A stretch of DNA of 64,000 bases from Glycocaulis sp051859565 (lineage in GTDB: Bacteria; Pseudomonadota; Alphaproteobacteria; Caulobacterales; Maricaulaceae), in contig NZ_JBHYFK010000003.1 of assembly GCF_051859565.1 (NCBI RefSeq), positions 62,001 to 126,000 on the forward strand, in the 5' to 3' direction. Below are positions 34,922-43,786 of the stretch, one piece after another. A program made the position numbers and the translations under genes. Every line of letters begins with the position of its first letter. The stretch's first letter is position 1. The notes under the pieces are model-generated. The model had not been told where the DNA came from, ran no database searches, and was given only the letters and a program-made list of their open reading frames with translations.

Positions 34922-35413
34922 ATGAAACGTTTGACCGGGTTGATAGGCCTGAAGGCCTTACTGGCAGCCAGCGCTTGCGCACAGCCGCCAGATGCCCAGT
35001 TGGAGTACGACCGGATCGGGAGCGGCGCGCAGCTAGCCTCATGCTGGGTGGAATTCAGCGAAGGCCCTTCCGGGCAGACACGCCTGGAAGCCTATGCCGC
35101 GCCCGGACTGGCGGGCAGCTATGAGCTCGACATCCGTCAGGTGTCGGCCAGCGGCGATGCCAGTATCAGCCAGTCTGGTGCGTTCAGCGCCGCCGGTGAC
35201 ATGCCCGAGTTGATCCATCAGATCACGCTAGGCGGCAACGCGCCCATGCGGGGCGCCTCGCTCGGCGAAATGATGGCGTCCATGCGCAATGCAGAGCCCG
35301 GCACGACCGTAATCTCTTCGGGCAACGGCAATGCAGGCGTGTACGAGGTACGCTTGCGTCTGCTGGACCCAAGGGGCCGCCAGATCTGCGCCATTGAACG
35401 CAGCGGCCCGTGA
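34922..35413 (+). CDS. CsgH-like curli assembly chaperone
   Basis: 163 residues: N-terminal hydrophobic export signal (about 1-20), a short linker, then a beta-sandwich-like domain with ASCWVEFSEGPSGQTRLEAY, GSYELDIRQVSASGDASISQ and a late Cys pairing with the first (RQICAIERSGP). The pattern resembles CsgH, a periplasmic inhibitor of premature curlin polymerisation known in alphaproteobacteria. An extra internal segment (about 95-125) makes it longer than the typical CsgH domain. The assignment rests on pattern and on its place 30 nt behind two curlin genes. Confidence 0.72.
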   Translation: MKRLTGLIGLKALLAASACAQPPDAQLEYDRIGSGAQLASCWVEFSEGPSGQTRLEAYAAPGLAGSYELDIRQVSASGDASISQSGAFSAAGDMPELIHQITLGGNAPMRGASLGEMMASMRNAEPGTTVISSGNGNAGVYEVRLRLLDPRGRQICAIERSGP

Positions 35414-35426
35414 GTGCGGCAGGCCT

Positions 35427-35462
35427 CTGGACCGGCGGGCGCTTTACGCCTTGCCGGTCCAG
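35427..35462. terminator. Hairpin at a convergent junction
   Basis: CTGGACCGGC and GCCGGTCCAG, a perfect 10-bp stem with a 16-nt loop that itself can pair GGCG/CGCC. It spans the end of the nitroreductase gene and lies 14 nt after the csgH-like stop. No clear U-tract. Confidence 0.45.
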
Positions 35463-36088
35463 TGCGTGATGTCTGGTGCCTTGCGGGGGCGTTCCACTGC
35501 CGGGACCGCCTGTGTGCCGATATACATGAAGCCTGCCACGCGTTCATTGTCGGCAAGCTTGATCGCCTGCCTGACACGGGCATCGAAGGCATACCATTCG
35601 GTAAGCCATTGCGCGCCAAATCCCATGGCGTCAGCGGCCAGCAACATGTTCTGACACACCGCGCCGGCGGACATGATCTGCTCCCATTCGGGAATCTTGT
35701 GCGGGATGGTCACGCGGGAGATGACGCCGATCACAACCGGCGCGCGTTCGAAGCGCCGCCGCTCCAGCGCGTAGCGCTCCTCCCCGGCATCCGGCATGTC
35801 GGTACGCACCAGCCCTTCCAGCATTTCCCCAAAATGTGAGCGTGCCTCCCCCTCGAACACGATGAAGCGCCAAGGGAAGAGCTTGCCGTGGTCGGGCACG
35901 CGCGCGGCTATCTTCAATAGCGTGTGGAGCTGTTCTTTTGACGGTCCCGGCCCGCTCATGTCGATAGCGCGGGTAGAGCGCCGCTTCGCCATCCGGTTCA
36001 GCATGTCCTGCGAGGGTTTGGGCACGTTCAGGACATCGTTGTCATCGGGAAAGGCGGGCGGCGAAAAATGGGTCATGAAGGGGAGCAT
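35444..36088 (-). CDS. Nitroreductase-family FMN oxidoreductase
   Basis: 214-residue NAD(P)H nitroreductase-like protein. N-terminal FMN-phosphate motif KRRSTR, the ARVPDHGKLFPWRF segment typical of the YdjA/compact group, AGAVCQNMLLAADAMGFGAQ and the late FMYIGTQ. It reduces nitro compounds or quinones; the physiological substrate is unknown. An in-frame ATG 12 nt downstream is an alternative start. Convergent with the curli cluster and divergent from the tetR gene. Confidence 0.9.
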   Translation of the reverse strand: MLPFMTHFSPPAFPDDNDVLNVPKPSQDMLNRMAKRRSTRAIDMSGPGPSKEQLHTLLKIAARVPDHGKLFPWRFIVFEGEARSHFGEMLEGLVRTDMPDAGEERYALERRRFERAPVVIGVISRVTIPHKIPEWEQIMSAGAVCQNMLLAADAMGFGAQWLTEWYAFDARVRQAIKLADNERVAGFMYIGTQAVPAVERPRKAPDITHWTGKA

Positions 36089-36207
36089 CCGGTTGCTGGG
36101 AGTGCAGGCGGCTTTGACGGATAGGTAAAGCCGGACTTATATCATGGATGTAGTGTGACAGATTCAAGCACGCTTTGAGCTGTCCGATCACATGCAGGGA
36201 AGTGCGA

Positions 36208-36894
36208 ATGGCTGTCGATGCTGAGCTGGACGATGATCTGAGCCCGGCCGAGCGCCGCAGGCGCAAGGTGCGCGACGCAATCGTCGAAGCGGCCGAGGCC
36301 ATCTTCACTGAGGAGGGCGAGGCCGGCATTTCCATGCGGCGCATTGCCGAGCGGATCGATTACTCCCCGGCAGCCCTCTACAAGTATTTCGACTCCAAGG
36401 AAGCGCTGTTCGACGAAATCCGCGAACAGTTCTTCGAGCGCCTCTACCGGCGCATGCTGGCTGTCGAGGAAACGGCGACCGAGGGGCCGCAGGTGAACGA
36501 AGCGTGCCTGCGCGCTTATGTCGAGACCGGGCTGGAGCAGCCGGCGCATTACCGGCTTGCCTTTTCAGGCTGGTTTGAGTCGACGCTGGATGACCGGGAA
36601 GGTACTTATGGTTACGCTGCCTCTGAGCGTCTGGAGCTGATGATCCAGAAGGCGATTGCTGACGGCTGGTTCCGCTCTTGCGACACCTATCTGGCCGCCA
36701 CATCGGTCTGGGCTGGCGCCCACGGGCTGACCATGCTCGCGGTGACAATCCCCGACTTTCCGCGCGGCGGTAAGTCGAAGTGCTCGCATCTCTCGCTGGA
36801 CGACGTGATCACCTTCCATGCCGAGATGACGGGCAGGGGGCTGGCAACACCCAAGCTCAATGCCTGGCTGGACGCGCAAAAAGCAAAAAAGTGA
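36208..36894 (+). CDS. TetR/AcrR-family regulator of the efflux operon
   Basis: 228 residues: N-terminal TetR helix-turn-helix (about 15-65, ISMRRIAERIDYSPAALYKY) and an all-helical ligand domain (about 75-215). The ATG at 36208, after GGGAAG, gives the normal family start. It lies 71 nt before an RND efflux pair on the same strand, and a 23-bp palindrome overlaps its stop codon, so it probably represses the pump and may be released by pump substrates. Confidence 0.92.
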   Translation: MAVDAELDDDLSPAERRRRKVRDAIVEAAEAIFTEEGEAGISMRRIAERIDYSPAALYKYFDSKEALFDEIREQFFERLYRRMLAVEETATEGPQVNEACLRAYVETGLEQPAHYRLAFSGWFESTLDDREGTYGYAASERLELMIQKAIADGWFRSCDTYLAATSVWAGAHGLTMLAVTIPDFPRGGKSKCSHLSLDDVITFHAEMTGRGLATPKLNAWLDAQKAKK

Positions 36895-36909
36895 ACGCCG
36901 TTCACTTTT
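36887..36909. promoter_or_regulatory. Palindromic operator (or terminator) before the RND operon
   Basis: AAAAGTGAACG-C-CGTTCACTTTT: perfect 11-bp arms around one base. It overlaps the tetR stop codon and lies 57 nt before the adaptor ATG. Near-gapless symmetry favours a TetR dimer site; the T4C tail also allows reading as a small terminator hairpin. Confidence 0.65.
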
Positions 36910-36965
36910 CAAACGCTGTTAATTGACATATATGTGGTCCCGCCTCTAGCGCGAGGGATCGCATC

Positions 36966-38105
36966 ATGCCCGGCTCTCAGATAATCCGGCGGCACGCCTT
37001 TGCCACCAGCGTAGCCACTCTCGCCATCGTTATTGCCGGTATCGCCGTGCTCGTCAGTGCCCTGCGCGGTGGCCCGGCGCAAGCCGATCTGGCGTTTGCC
37101 GAGGCCGCGCCAGCTACCGTTGAAACTCTGGTTGTGAACTATCTGCCGTCGGCGGAGATCGAGGCCCGCTTTCCGGGGCTGGTCGCCGCGCGGCGTGAGA
37201 GCGCGCTTGCTTTCAGCACAGGCGGACGGCTGGAAATCATCCATGTGAATGTCGGTGACCGGGTGGCAGCAGGCGACGTTCTGGCGCAGCTGGATACCCG
37301 TACGCTGGAAGCCCAGCTGGCAGCCGCCCGCGCTGATGCCAGCGCCGCTGCCGCCCAGTCGGCGCTGGCGCGCACCACGCTGACACGCCAGGAGCGGCTG
37401 GTGGAGCAGGGCCATGTTTCCGCGCAGCGTCTGGATGAGGCGGGCGCCACAGCCCGCGCCGCCGAGGCACAGGCCAGCGCCGCCAACGCTGCCGCCCGCG
37501 CGCTGGAAGTGCAGCTGGAACTCGCCCGTCTGGAAGCCCCGTTCGACGGGGTGATTACCCGCCGTAACGCCGATGAGGGCGCGGTGATGGGGGGCGGCGC
37601 GCCGCTCTTCCATCTGGTCGAGGACGGCGTGCTTGAGTTCCGTCTGGGCGTGCCGGTTTCCGATGCGGCCCGGCTTGTCCCCGGCAATGACTATATGCTC
37701 GAAGCCGGCACCCGCCGGGTGACGGCCCGCCTGCGCGCGCTCACCGGCGTTGTCGATACCGCAACCCGTTCGGTGGAGGCCGTGTTCGAGCTGGAAGGCG
37801 GGCAGGGCGTCGTGCCCGGCGAAGTAGCCCGGCTGGTCCTGCCGGGGAGCCTGCAGGAGCGCGGATTCTGGGCGCCGCTGACGGCGCTGGCCGAAGGCCG
37901 CAGGGGGCTGTGGACGGTCTACCAGCTTGCCAATGGCGGCGAGGGCTATTCGCTTGAACCGCGCAGCGTGGAATTGCTGCATACCGAGGGCGGGCAGGTC
38001 TATTTGCGCGGCGCGGTGGATGAGGGCGCCTTGATCCTCTCCGCCGGCCTGCAGCGTGTGACGCCCGGCCAGCGCGTTCTGCCGGCGCGGCCCAGCCAGC
38101 CATGA
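36966..38105 (+). CDS. RND efflux periplasmic adaptor (MFP)
   Basis: 379-residue membrane-fusion protein linking an RND pump to an outer-membrane channel. N-terminal anchor (about 10-35), a biotinyl-lipoyl half (GRLEIIHVNVGDRVAAGDVL), an alpha-helical hairpin rich in Ala/Gln (about 110-185), then the second lipoyl half (LEAPFDGVITRRNADEGAVM) and beta-barrel domain. Its stop overlaps the permease ATG (ATGA), so the two are co-translated. Confidence 0.95.
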   Translation: MPGSQIIRRHAFATSVATLAIVIAGIAVLVSALRGGPAQADLAFAEAAPATVETLVVNYLPSAEIEARFPGLVAARRESALAFSTGGRLEIIHVNVGDRVAAGDVLAQLDTRTLEAQLAAARADASAAAAQSALARTTLTRQERLVEQGHVSAQRLDEAGATARAAEAQASAANAAARALEVQLELARLEAPFDGVITRRNADEGAVMGGGAPLFHLVEDGVLEFRLGVPVSDAARLVPGNDYMLEAGTRRVTARLRALTGVVDTATRSVEAVFELEGGQGVVPGEVARLVLPGSLQERGFWAPLTALAEGRRGLWTVYQLANGGEGYSLEPRSVELLHTEGGQVYLRGAVDEGALILSAGLQRVTPGQRVLPARPSQP

Positions 38106-41100
38106 GCACGCTCTTCTACCGTTTCCCGCGCCTGGCGGGCCTGGCCCTGTTCCTGATGGTGGTGGCCGGAATCGCGGCGCTGGCCACGATGGGGCGTCAG
38201 GAAGACCCCTATCTCACCGAGCGTTTCGGGCGGGTCGTCACGCTCTATCCCGGCGCTGACGCGGAGCGGGTCGAGGCGCTGGTGTCCGAGCGCGTGGAGC
38301 GCGTGCTGCTGGAACTGGCGGAAGTCGATCAGACCACGTCTGTCTCGCGCGCCAACATCTCGTCGGTCAGCTTTGGTATTCGCGAGGATCTGAACGCCAC
38401 AGAGGTTGAACAGGCCTGGACCAAAATCCGCGAGCAGGTGGCGTCCATCCAGTCCTCCCTGCCGGCAGAAGCCGGTCTGCCGCGCGTGGTGCGCGAGTAT
38501 ATGGGCGCCTCCAGCATCATCGTGGCCCTGTCCTGGCCGGAAGGATCAGATGCCAGCATTGGCGCTCTGGGCCGGCTCTCGCGTGAGCTGGAAGACCGTC
38601 TGCGCGGGCTGGACGCCACCTACAGGACCGAGCTTTTCGGCGCGCCAGAGGAAGAAATCCGCGTCGTCCTTGACCCAGAAGCTGCAGCCGCGCTCGGCAT
38701 CACGGCAAGCGACGTGGCAGCGCTGCTGGCGCGCTCGGACTCCCGCGCACCGGCCGGGCGCCTGGCTGGCGATGACTATGACTTCATCGTCGAAGTGGAG
38801 GGCGCTTTTGACACGCTTGAGCGCGTGCGTGCGGTAACACTGAGCGGACGCGAGGGGCGGGGCTTTGTGCGCCTTGGAGACATCGCCACTGTCGAGCGCG
38901 CGCGCCGCGAGCCGGACGCCACGCAAGCCTGGTTCAACGGTACGCGGTCGGTTCTGGTGGGCGCCTATGTCCAGCCGGACCGGCGGGTTGATAATTGGGG
39001 CCGTCAGGCCGAGCGCCTTGTGGAGCAATTCCGCCAGGCGACGCCCGGACTCGATGTCGATATTGTATTTTCCCAGAGCGACTATGTGGAAAAGCGCCTC
39101 TACGGCCTCGCCATCAATCTGGGCTATTCAGCACTGATCGTGTTCGGCGTGCTGTTCCTGATGATGGGTTGGCGCTCCGCACTCATTGTCGGCTCGGCCC
39201 TGCCGCTGACCGTTCTGCTGGTCCTGTTTCTGATCAATATGTACGGCCAGCCCTTGCACCAGATGTCGGTGACGGGCCTTGTCGTGGCGCTGGGCCTGCT
39301 GATCGATAATGCGATTGTGGTGGTTGATGACTACCGCCTGCTCCGGCGGCGCGGCCTTGAGCGGCTGGCTGCCGTCGACAAGGCGGTGCGCACGCTTTTC
39401 GCCCCCCTGCTTGCTTCCACCGCGACGACCGTCTTTGCGTTCGCGCCCATCGCCTTGATGCCCGGTTCTGCCGGAGAGTTCATCTCCATGATCGGCGTGT
39501 CGGTGATCTTCGCTGTGACCGCCTCCTTCCTGCTGGCCTTCACGATCATCCTGTCGCTGGCGGCATGGTTCGATGACGAAGCTGATACGGGCGATGGGCC
39601 GCGCCCGTTCTGGCGCGATGGTCTGCGCTCGCGCCCACTGGCCTGGGCCTATCGCAAGCTGCTTGACGCGGTGATCGCCCAGCCGGCCATCGGCATGCTG
39701 CTGGCGGTCATCCTGCCCGTCACAGGTTTCCTTGCGGCCTCCACCCTGCCATCGCAATTCTTCCCGCCGACCGAGCGCGACATGTTCGAAATATCGGTGA
39801 CGCTGCCGTCGGGCGTGTCGATGGAGGAAACGCGCCGCCGCACCGAGGCTGTCACGGCCATGCTGCGCGAATATGAGGGCGTGGAGGATGTCGGCTGGGT
39901 GCTCGGCGGATCGGCCCCGCGCGTCTACTACAATATGCGCCGGGGGCAGGCGGGCCGCCCGAACTATGCGGCTGGCTGGGTGCGCACAATCTCGCCCGCC
40001 GCCACCCGCTTCATCACGCAGGATTTTCAGGCCCGTGCGCGCGAAGCCTTCCCCGACACGATGGTGCTAGCAACACCCTTCGAGCAGGGACCGCCCACGC
40101 CTGCGCCGATCGAGCTGAAAATCGTCGGCCCTGAACTTGCCGTGCTGGATACGCTGGGACAGGACATACGCCGCGTGCTCGCTGCGACGCCGGGCGTCAC
40201 CTACACGCAGGCCCAGTTGCTGCTGGGCGAGCCGGTGGCGCGCCTGTCCGCCGATGAGGCATCAGCCGCGCTGGCCGGCCTGCGTCTTGCCGATGTGGCA
40301 GGCCGGGTACGCGCCGACATGGACGGCGTTCTGGGCGGCACGGTGGTCGAGGGCGTCGAGGTGCTGCCCGTGCGGGTGATCGGACCGGTAGACCGCCGCG
40401 AGGCCGCAGGCAATATCGCCGCCACCCCGCTGCCCGGACAGGGGCGGGGCGCGATGAGCACGGTGGGCGCGCTGGGCGCCATGACGCTGGTGCCGCAGAC
40501 TGCCTCCATCATCCGGCTGGACGGGGAGCGCGCGAACCCGGTCTATGGCTATCTGTCGCCTTTCGTGCTGCCGGCGCCGGCGCTGGAGAGCTTCTTTGCC
40601 CGGCTTGACGCATCGGGCATTGAAATGCCGCCCGGCTACCGCCTGGTGATAGGCGGCGAGGCGGAAAGCCAGGGCGAGGCCACAGCAGACCTCATGTCCA
40701 CGGCCATTCCGCTCCTGATTCTGATGGTCGGTTCGGTGGTGCTGGCCTTCAACTCCTTTCGCTATGCGGGCGTCGTGTTCACGGTTGGCTTCCTCTCGGT
40801 GGGCCTTGCCCTGTTTGGCGTCTGGCTCTTCGGCACGCCACTGGGCTTTAACGCCATTGTCGGGTCGATGGGGTTGGTCGGCCTGTCGATCAACGGCACG
40901 ATCGTGGTGCTCTCGGCCTTGCGTAATTCGCCGGAAGCGCTGCTGGGCGATGCGCTGGCCATACGCGAGACGGTGATGGACGCCACCCGGCACATCATCG
41001 CCACGACACTGACGACAATGGGCGGTTTTGCGCCCCTCCTGCTGGATGGCGACCCGTTCTGGCTGCCATTCGCGGCGGCGGTGGCTGGCGGCGTGGCAGG

Positions 41101-41206
41101 TTCGGCCATGCTGGCACTGATTTTTGCGCCCGCTGCCTTCGTCATGCTGGTACGTTTCAGGGGTGCAGGCGCACAGGCCTTGCCCGGCCCCGCACCCGCG
41201 TCGTAA
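38102..41206 (+). CDS. RND-family efflux permease
   Basis: 1034-residue inner-membrane proton-driven pump with the RND plan: helix 1 (about 10-30), a large periplasmic loop, helices 2-6, a second loop and helices 8-12. The TM4 proton-relay region reads GLLIDNAIVVVDDYRLLRRR (the first acidic position kept, the second Asn). The opening MGRQEDPYLTERFGRVVTLY is typical of AcrB/SwrC-like exporters. Substrate unknown. No outer-membrane factor gene is adjacent, so a TolC-like channel encoded elsewhere must serve it. Confidence 0.96.
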   Translation: MSTLFYRFPRLAGLALFLMVVAGIAALATMGRQEDPYLTERFGRVVTLYPGADAERVEALVSERVERVLLELAEVDQTTSVSRANISSVSFGIREDLNATEVEQAWTKIREQVASIQSSLPAEAGLPRVVREYMGASSIIVALSWPEGSDASIGALGRLSRELEDRLRGLDATYRTELFGAPEEEIRVVLDPEAAAALGITASDVAALLARSDSRAPAGRLAGDDYDFIVEVEGAFDTLERVRAVTLSGREGRGFVRLGDIATVERARREPDATQAWFNGTRSVLVGAYVQPDRRVDNWGRQAERLVEQFRQATPGLDVDIVFSQSDYVEKRLYGLAINLGYSALIVFGVLFLMMGWRSALIVGSALPLTVLLVLFLINMYGQPLHQMSVTGLVVALGLLIDNAIVVVDDYRLLRRRGLERLAAVDKAVRTLFAPLLASTATTVFAFAPIALMPGSAGEFISMIGVSVIFAVTASFLLAFTIILSLAAWFDDEADTGDGPRPFWRDGLRSRPLAWAYRKLLDAVIAQPAIGMLLAVILPVTGFLAASTLPSQFFPPTERDMFEISVTLPSGVSMEETRRRTEAVTAMLREYEGVEDVGWVLGGSAPRVYYNMRRGQAGRPNYAAGWVRTISPAATRFITQDFQARAREAFPDTMVLATPFEQGPPTPAPIELKIVGPELAVLDTLGQDIRRVLAATPGVTYTQAQLLLGEPVARLSADEASAALAGLRLADVAGRVRADMDGVLGGTVVEGVEVLPVRVIGPVDRREAAGNIAATPLPGQGRGAMSTVGALGAMTLVPQTASIIRLDGERANPVYGYLSPFVLPAPALESFFARLDASGIEMPPGYRLVIGGEAESQGEATADLMSTAIPLLILMVGSVVLAFNSFRYAGVVFTVGFLSVGLALFGVWLFGTPLGFNAIVGSMGLVGLSINGTIVVLSALRNSPEALLGDALAIRETVMDATRHIIATTLTTMGGFAPLLLDGDPFWLPFAAAVAGGVAGSAMLALIFAPAAFVMLVRFRGAGAQALPGPAPAS

Positions 41207-41246
41207 TCGATGTGAGACTTACCGCCCTCACGAAGGACAGTTCGCG

Positions 41247-41888
41247 ATGACCTCACGCAAGCGCAGGCCCGGCATTGAACGCGGCCCGTGGACCGTTCAC
41301 GGCGAGAAGCTGGTCTACCAGAACCCGTGGATGAAGGTACGTGAGTACGACGTCACACGGCCGGACGGCAAGCCGGGCCTTTACGGCGTCATGGAGCCGG
41401 AAAACCTCGCCATCGGCATTCTGCCGGTCTTCGCTGATGGCACGGTGATGCTGGTCGGCCAGTACCGCTTTGCGCTGGATTGCTGGAGCTGGGAGCTGCC
41501 CGAGGGTGGCGGGCCGCTGAACGAGGCGCCCCTGGATAGCGCGAAACGTGAGCTCGCCGAGGAAACCGGGCTGACGGCTCGTGGCTGGCTGGAATTCATG
41601 CAGCTGGATATGTCCAACTCCATCACCAGTGAGCGCGCCGTCGCGTTTGTCGCCTGGGATCTGGAGGCAGGCGAGGCCGAACCGGAAGGCACCGAAGACA
41701 TCGAAACGCGCCGCGTGCCGTTTGCTGTAGCCTTGCGCGAGGCGATGGACGGGCGCATTCGTGATGCCTTCACACTGGCAATGCTGCTGAAGGCTGATTA
41801 CATGGCTCGTCATGGGGAGCTGCCCGATGCGGTTTCCAGAGCGATACTGAACCCGGCCGGAAAGGATGACCCCCATGGCCCACGCTGA
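41247..41888 (+). CDS. Nudix hydrolase, ADP-ribose pyrophosphatase type
   Basis: 213 residues with a complete Nudix box (GGGPLNEAPLDSAKRELAEE then TGL, fitting GX5EX7REUXEEXGU) near residue 86. The preceding LDCWSWELPEGGG and ITSERAVAFVAWDLEAGEAE segments match ADP-ribose/NudF-like enzymes. It is expected to cleave a nucleoside diphosphate linked to another group. ATG at 41247 with GAAGGAC upstream. Its 3' end overlaps the cysE start by 14 bp. Confidence 0.9.
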   Translation: MTSRKRRPGIERGPWTVHGEKLVYQNPWMKVREYDVTRPDGKPGLYGVMEPENLAIGILPVFADGTVMLVGQYRFALDCWSWELPEGGGPLNEAPLDSAKRELAEETGLTARGWLEFMQLDMSNSITSERAVAFVAWDLEAGEAEPEGTEDIETRRVPFAVALREAMDGRIRDAFTLAMLLKADYMARHGELPDAVSRAILNPAGKDDPHGPR

Positions 41889-42690
41889 CGCTGTAACCCC
41901 GCTCCGGCAGGACACTGATATTCGCGCGCTGTGGAACCGGCTGCGTCTCGAGGCGGCCTCGGTGGCCGCAGAGGAGCCCATGCTGGCCGGTCTCGCCAAT
42001 GCGGGCATTCTGCGCCATGCCAGCTTTGCCGAGGCACTGGCCCACCGCATTGCGCTGAAACTCGCTGACGGCCAGCTTGATGCCATGCTGATCCATGACG
42101 TGGTCAGCGAAGCCATGAGCGCTGACGAGACGATCGTCGGAAGCGCCGCCGCCGACATGCTGGCGGTCGATGAGCGCGACCCGGCCTGCAGGTCGCTCCT
42201 GCAGCCCTTTTTCTACTTCAAGGGCTATCAGGCGCTGCAGGCCTACCGCATTGCCCACTGGCTGTGGACGCAGGGCCGCGAAACCCTTGCCTTCCACCTG
42301 CAGGGGCGCGTCAGCGAGCTGTTCGGTGTGGACATCCATCCCGGCGCCCGGATCGGCAAGGGCATCATGATTGACCATGCCAGCTCTGTCGTGATTGGCG
42401 AGACGGCAGTGGTCGGCGATGATGTCTCCATCCTGCACGAGGTGACGCTGGGCGGCACCGGGGCAGAGGAAAGCGACCGCCATCCGAAAATCGGCCAGGG
42501 TGTGCTGATCGGCGCAGGCGCGAAGGTGCTGGGTAATATCAAGGTCGGCGATCACGCCCGCATCGCCGCCGGTTCGGTGGTCCTTAGCGATGTGCCTGCG
42601 CGCTGCACGGTAGCCGGTGTGCCGGCCAAGCCCGTGGGCGGCTGCTGCGCAGAGCCTGCCCGCACCATGGATCACAGCCTTCCTGATTGA
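41875..42690 (+). CDS. cysE: Serine O-acetyltransferase
   Basis: 271-residue cytosolic enzyme making O-acetylserine for cysteine synthesis. Helical SATase N-terminal domain (about 10-110), then hexapeptide left-handed beta-helix (about 140-245) with FGVDIHPGARIGKGIMIDHA and VSILHEVTLGGTG carrying the catalytic His. The ATG at 41875, 8 nt after AAAGGA, is preferred; one lies 9 nt upstream. The C-terminal tail, which normally docks into cysteine synthase by a terminal Ile, ends here in DHSLPD without Ile. A CysK-type gene is at 61.9-62.9 kb. Confidence 0.95.
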   Translation: MAHADAVTPLRQDTDIRALWNRLRLEAASVAAEEPMLAGLANAGILRHASFAEALAHRIALKLADGQLDAMLIHDVVSEAMSADETIVGSAAADMLAVDERDPACRSLLQPFFYFKGYQALQAYRIAHWLWTQGRETLAFHLQGRVSELFGVDIHPGARIGKGIMIDHASSVVIGETAVVGDDVSILHEVTLGGTGAEESDRHPKIGQGVLIGAGAKVLGNIKVGDHARIAAGSVVLSDVPARCTVAGVPAKPVGGCCAEPARTMDHSLPD

Positions 42691-42778
42691 TCGGCGCGCG
42701 GCGCGAGTTAGGGTGTCGGCCAACCGGCACTGAAGTGCGAATCCGTAAAAACCATTTTCAAGGAGGCTGGCGGCAGCA

Positions 42779-43006
42779 ATGGCCCAGAGCGTTTTCAATC
42801 ACACCGAAGCCAGCAAGGTTGAGGCTTTCCTGCGCCAGCGCCTCAATCCGGAGCTGAAAGTCCAGATGCGCCAGCGCCCCGACGAGTGCGCGGAAATCTA
42901 TCTGGGAGCAGAATGCCTTGGCGTTGTCTCGAAGAATGTCGATGAGGGCGAGACCTCCTATTCCTTCGAGATCACCATCCTCGATATTGACCTCGACGAT
43001 CTGTAA
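42779..43006 (+). CDS. DUF3126 family protein
   Basis: 75-residue protein matching the DUF3126 family of alphaproteobacteria: SKVEAFLRQRLNPELKVQMR in the first half and EIYLGAECLGVVSKNVDEGE then FEITILDIDLDDL in the second. Small alpha/beta domain, cytosolic, function unknown. Its ATG follows AAGGAGG. It follows cysE closely (88 nt), a frequent neighbour pair in this class. Confidence 0.9.
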   Translation: MAQSVFNHTEASKVEAFLRQRLNPELKVQMRQRPDECAEIYLGAECLGVVSKNVDEGETSYSFEITILDIDLDDL

Positions 43007-43018
43007 GGCACCCGCGGC

Positions 43019-43786
43019 TTGGTACTTGATGTCCAGGCGCTGACCAAGACTTTCCCCGGCGGTGCTGTGGCCGTTGATGCGGCCAGCTTCACGGTCGGGG
43101 AGGGGGCGCTGCTGGCGCTGGTGGGCGAATCCGGTTGCGGCAAGACGACCACGCTGAAAATGATCAATCGCCTGCTGGAGCCAAGCTCCGGCACGGTCCG
43201 GTTCAAGGGCGAGGACATCGCCGCGCTGAACCCGGTGCAGTTGCGCCGCCGCATGGGCTGGGTCATGCAAGGCGACGGGCTGTTTCCCCACTTTACCGTA
43301 GCCGAGAACATCGCTGTCACGCCCCGCCTGGCTGGCTGGGACGCCGAGCGCACGCGGACACGCATCGCAGTGCTGCTTGAACTGGTGCAGCTTGACCCGT
43401 CAGAGTTTGAGGACCGCTACCCGGCAGAGCTGTCCGGTGGTCAGCGCCAGCGCGTCGGCCTTGCCCGCGCGCTCGCCGCCGAGCCGCCGCTTCTGCTGAT
43501 GGACGAACCCTTCGGCGCACTGGACCCGATCACGCGCGACAGCTTGCGCGAGGACGTTCAGGCTTTGCGTGCCCGGCTGGGCTTTGCTGCTGTCATGGTC
43601 ACCCATGACATGGCCGAGGCACTGCTGCTGGCCGATGAGATTGCCGTCATGCGTGCTGGCCGCATCGTCCAGCTGGGGACACCGTCGGAGCTTCTCTCCA
43701 ACCCGGCGGACCCGTATGTCGAGACGCTGCTGGCCACACCGCGCCGGGAGGCAGAGCGGGTGGCCGCCCTGTCGGCTCAGGGATGA
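43019..43786 (+). CDS. ABC transporter ATPase, osmoprotectant (OpuC/ProV) type
   Basis: 255-residue ATP-binding subunit for a glycine betaine/choline/proline-type importer. Walker A GESGCGKTT, Q-loop MGWVMQGDGLFPH, signature LSGGQRQRVGLARA, Walker B LLLMDEPFGALDP and the switch His in VTHDMAEA are intact. It lacks C-terminal CBS domains found in many ProV/OpuCA proteins. TTG start at 43019; the stop overlaps the permease gene ATG (ATGA). Confidence 0.92.
   Translation: MVLDVQALTKTFPGGAVAVDAASFTVGEGALLALVGESGCGKTTTLKMINRLLEPSSGTVRFKGEDIAALNPVQLRRRMGWVMQGDGLFPHFTVAENIAVTPRLAGWDAERTRTRIAVLLELVQLDPSEFEDRYPAELSGGQRQRVGLARALAAEPPLLLMDEPFGALDPITRDSLREDVQALRARLGFAAVMVTHDMAEALLLADEIAVMRAGRIVQLGTPSELLSNPADPYVETLLATPRREAERVAALSAQG

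Noticed and set aside
36909..37982. 357-codon minus-strand frame opposite the RND adaptor
   Set aside because: The adaptor on the plus strand has clear lipoyl and hairpin motifs; the opposite frame has none.
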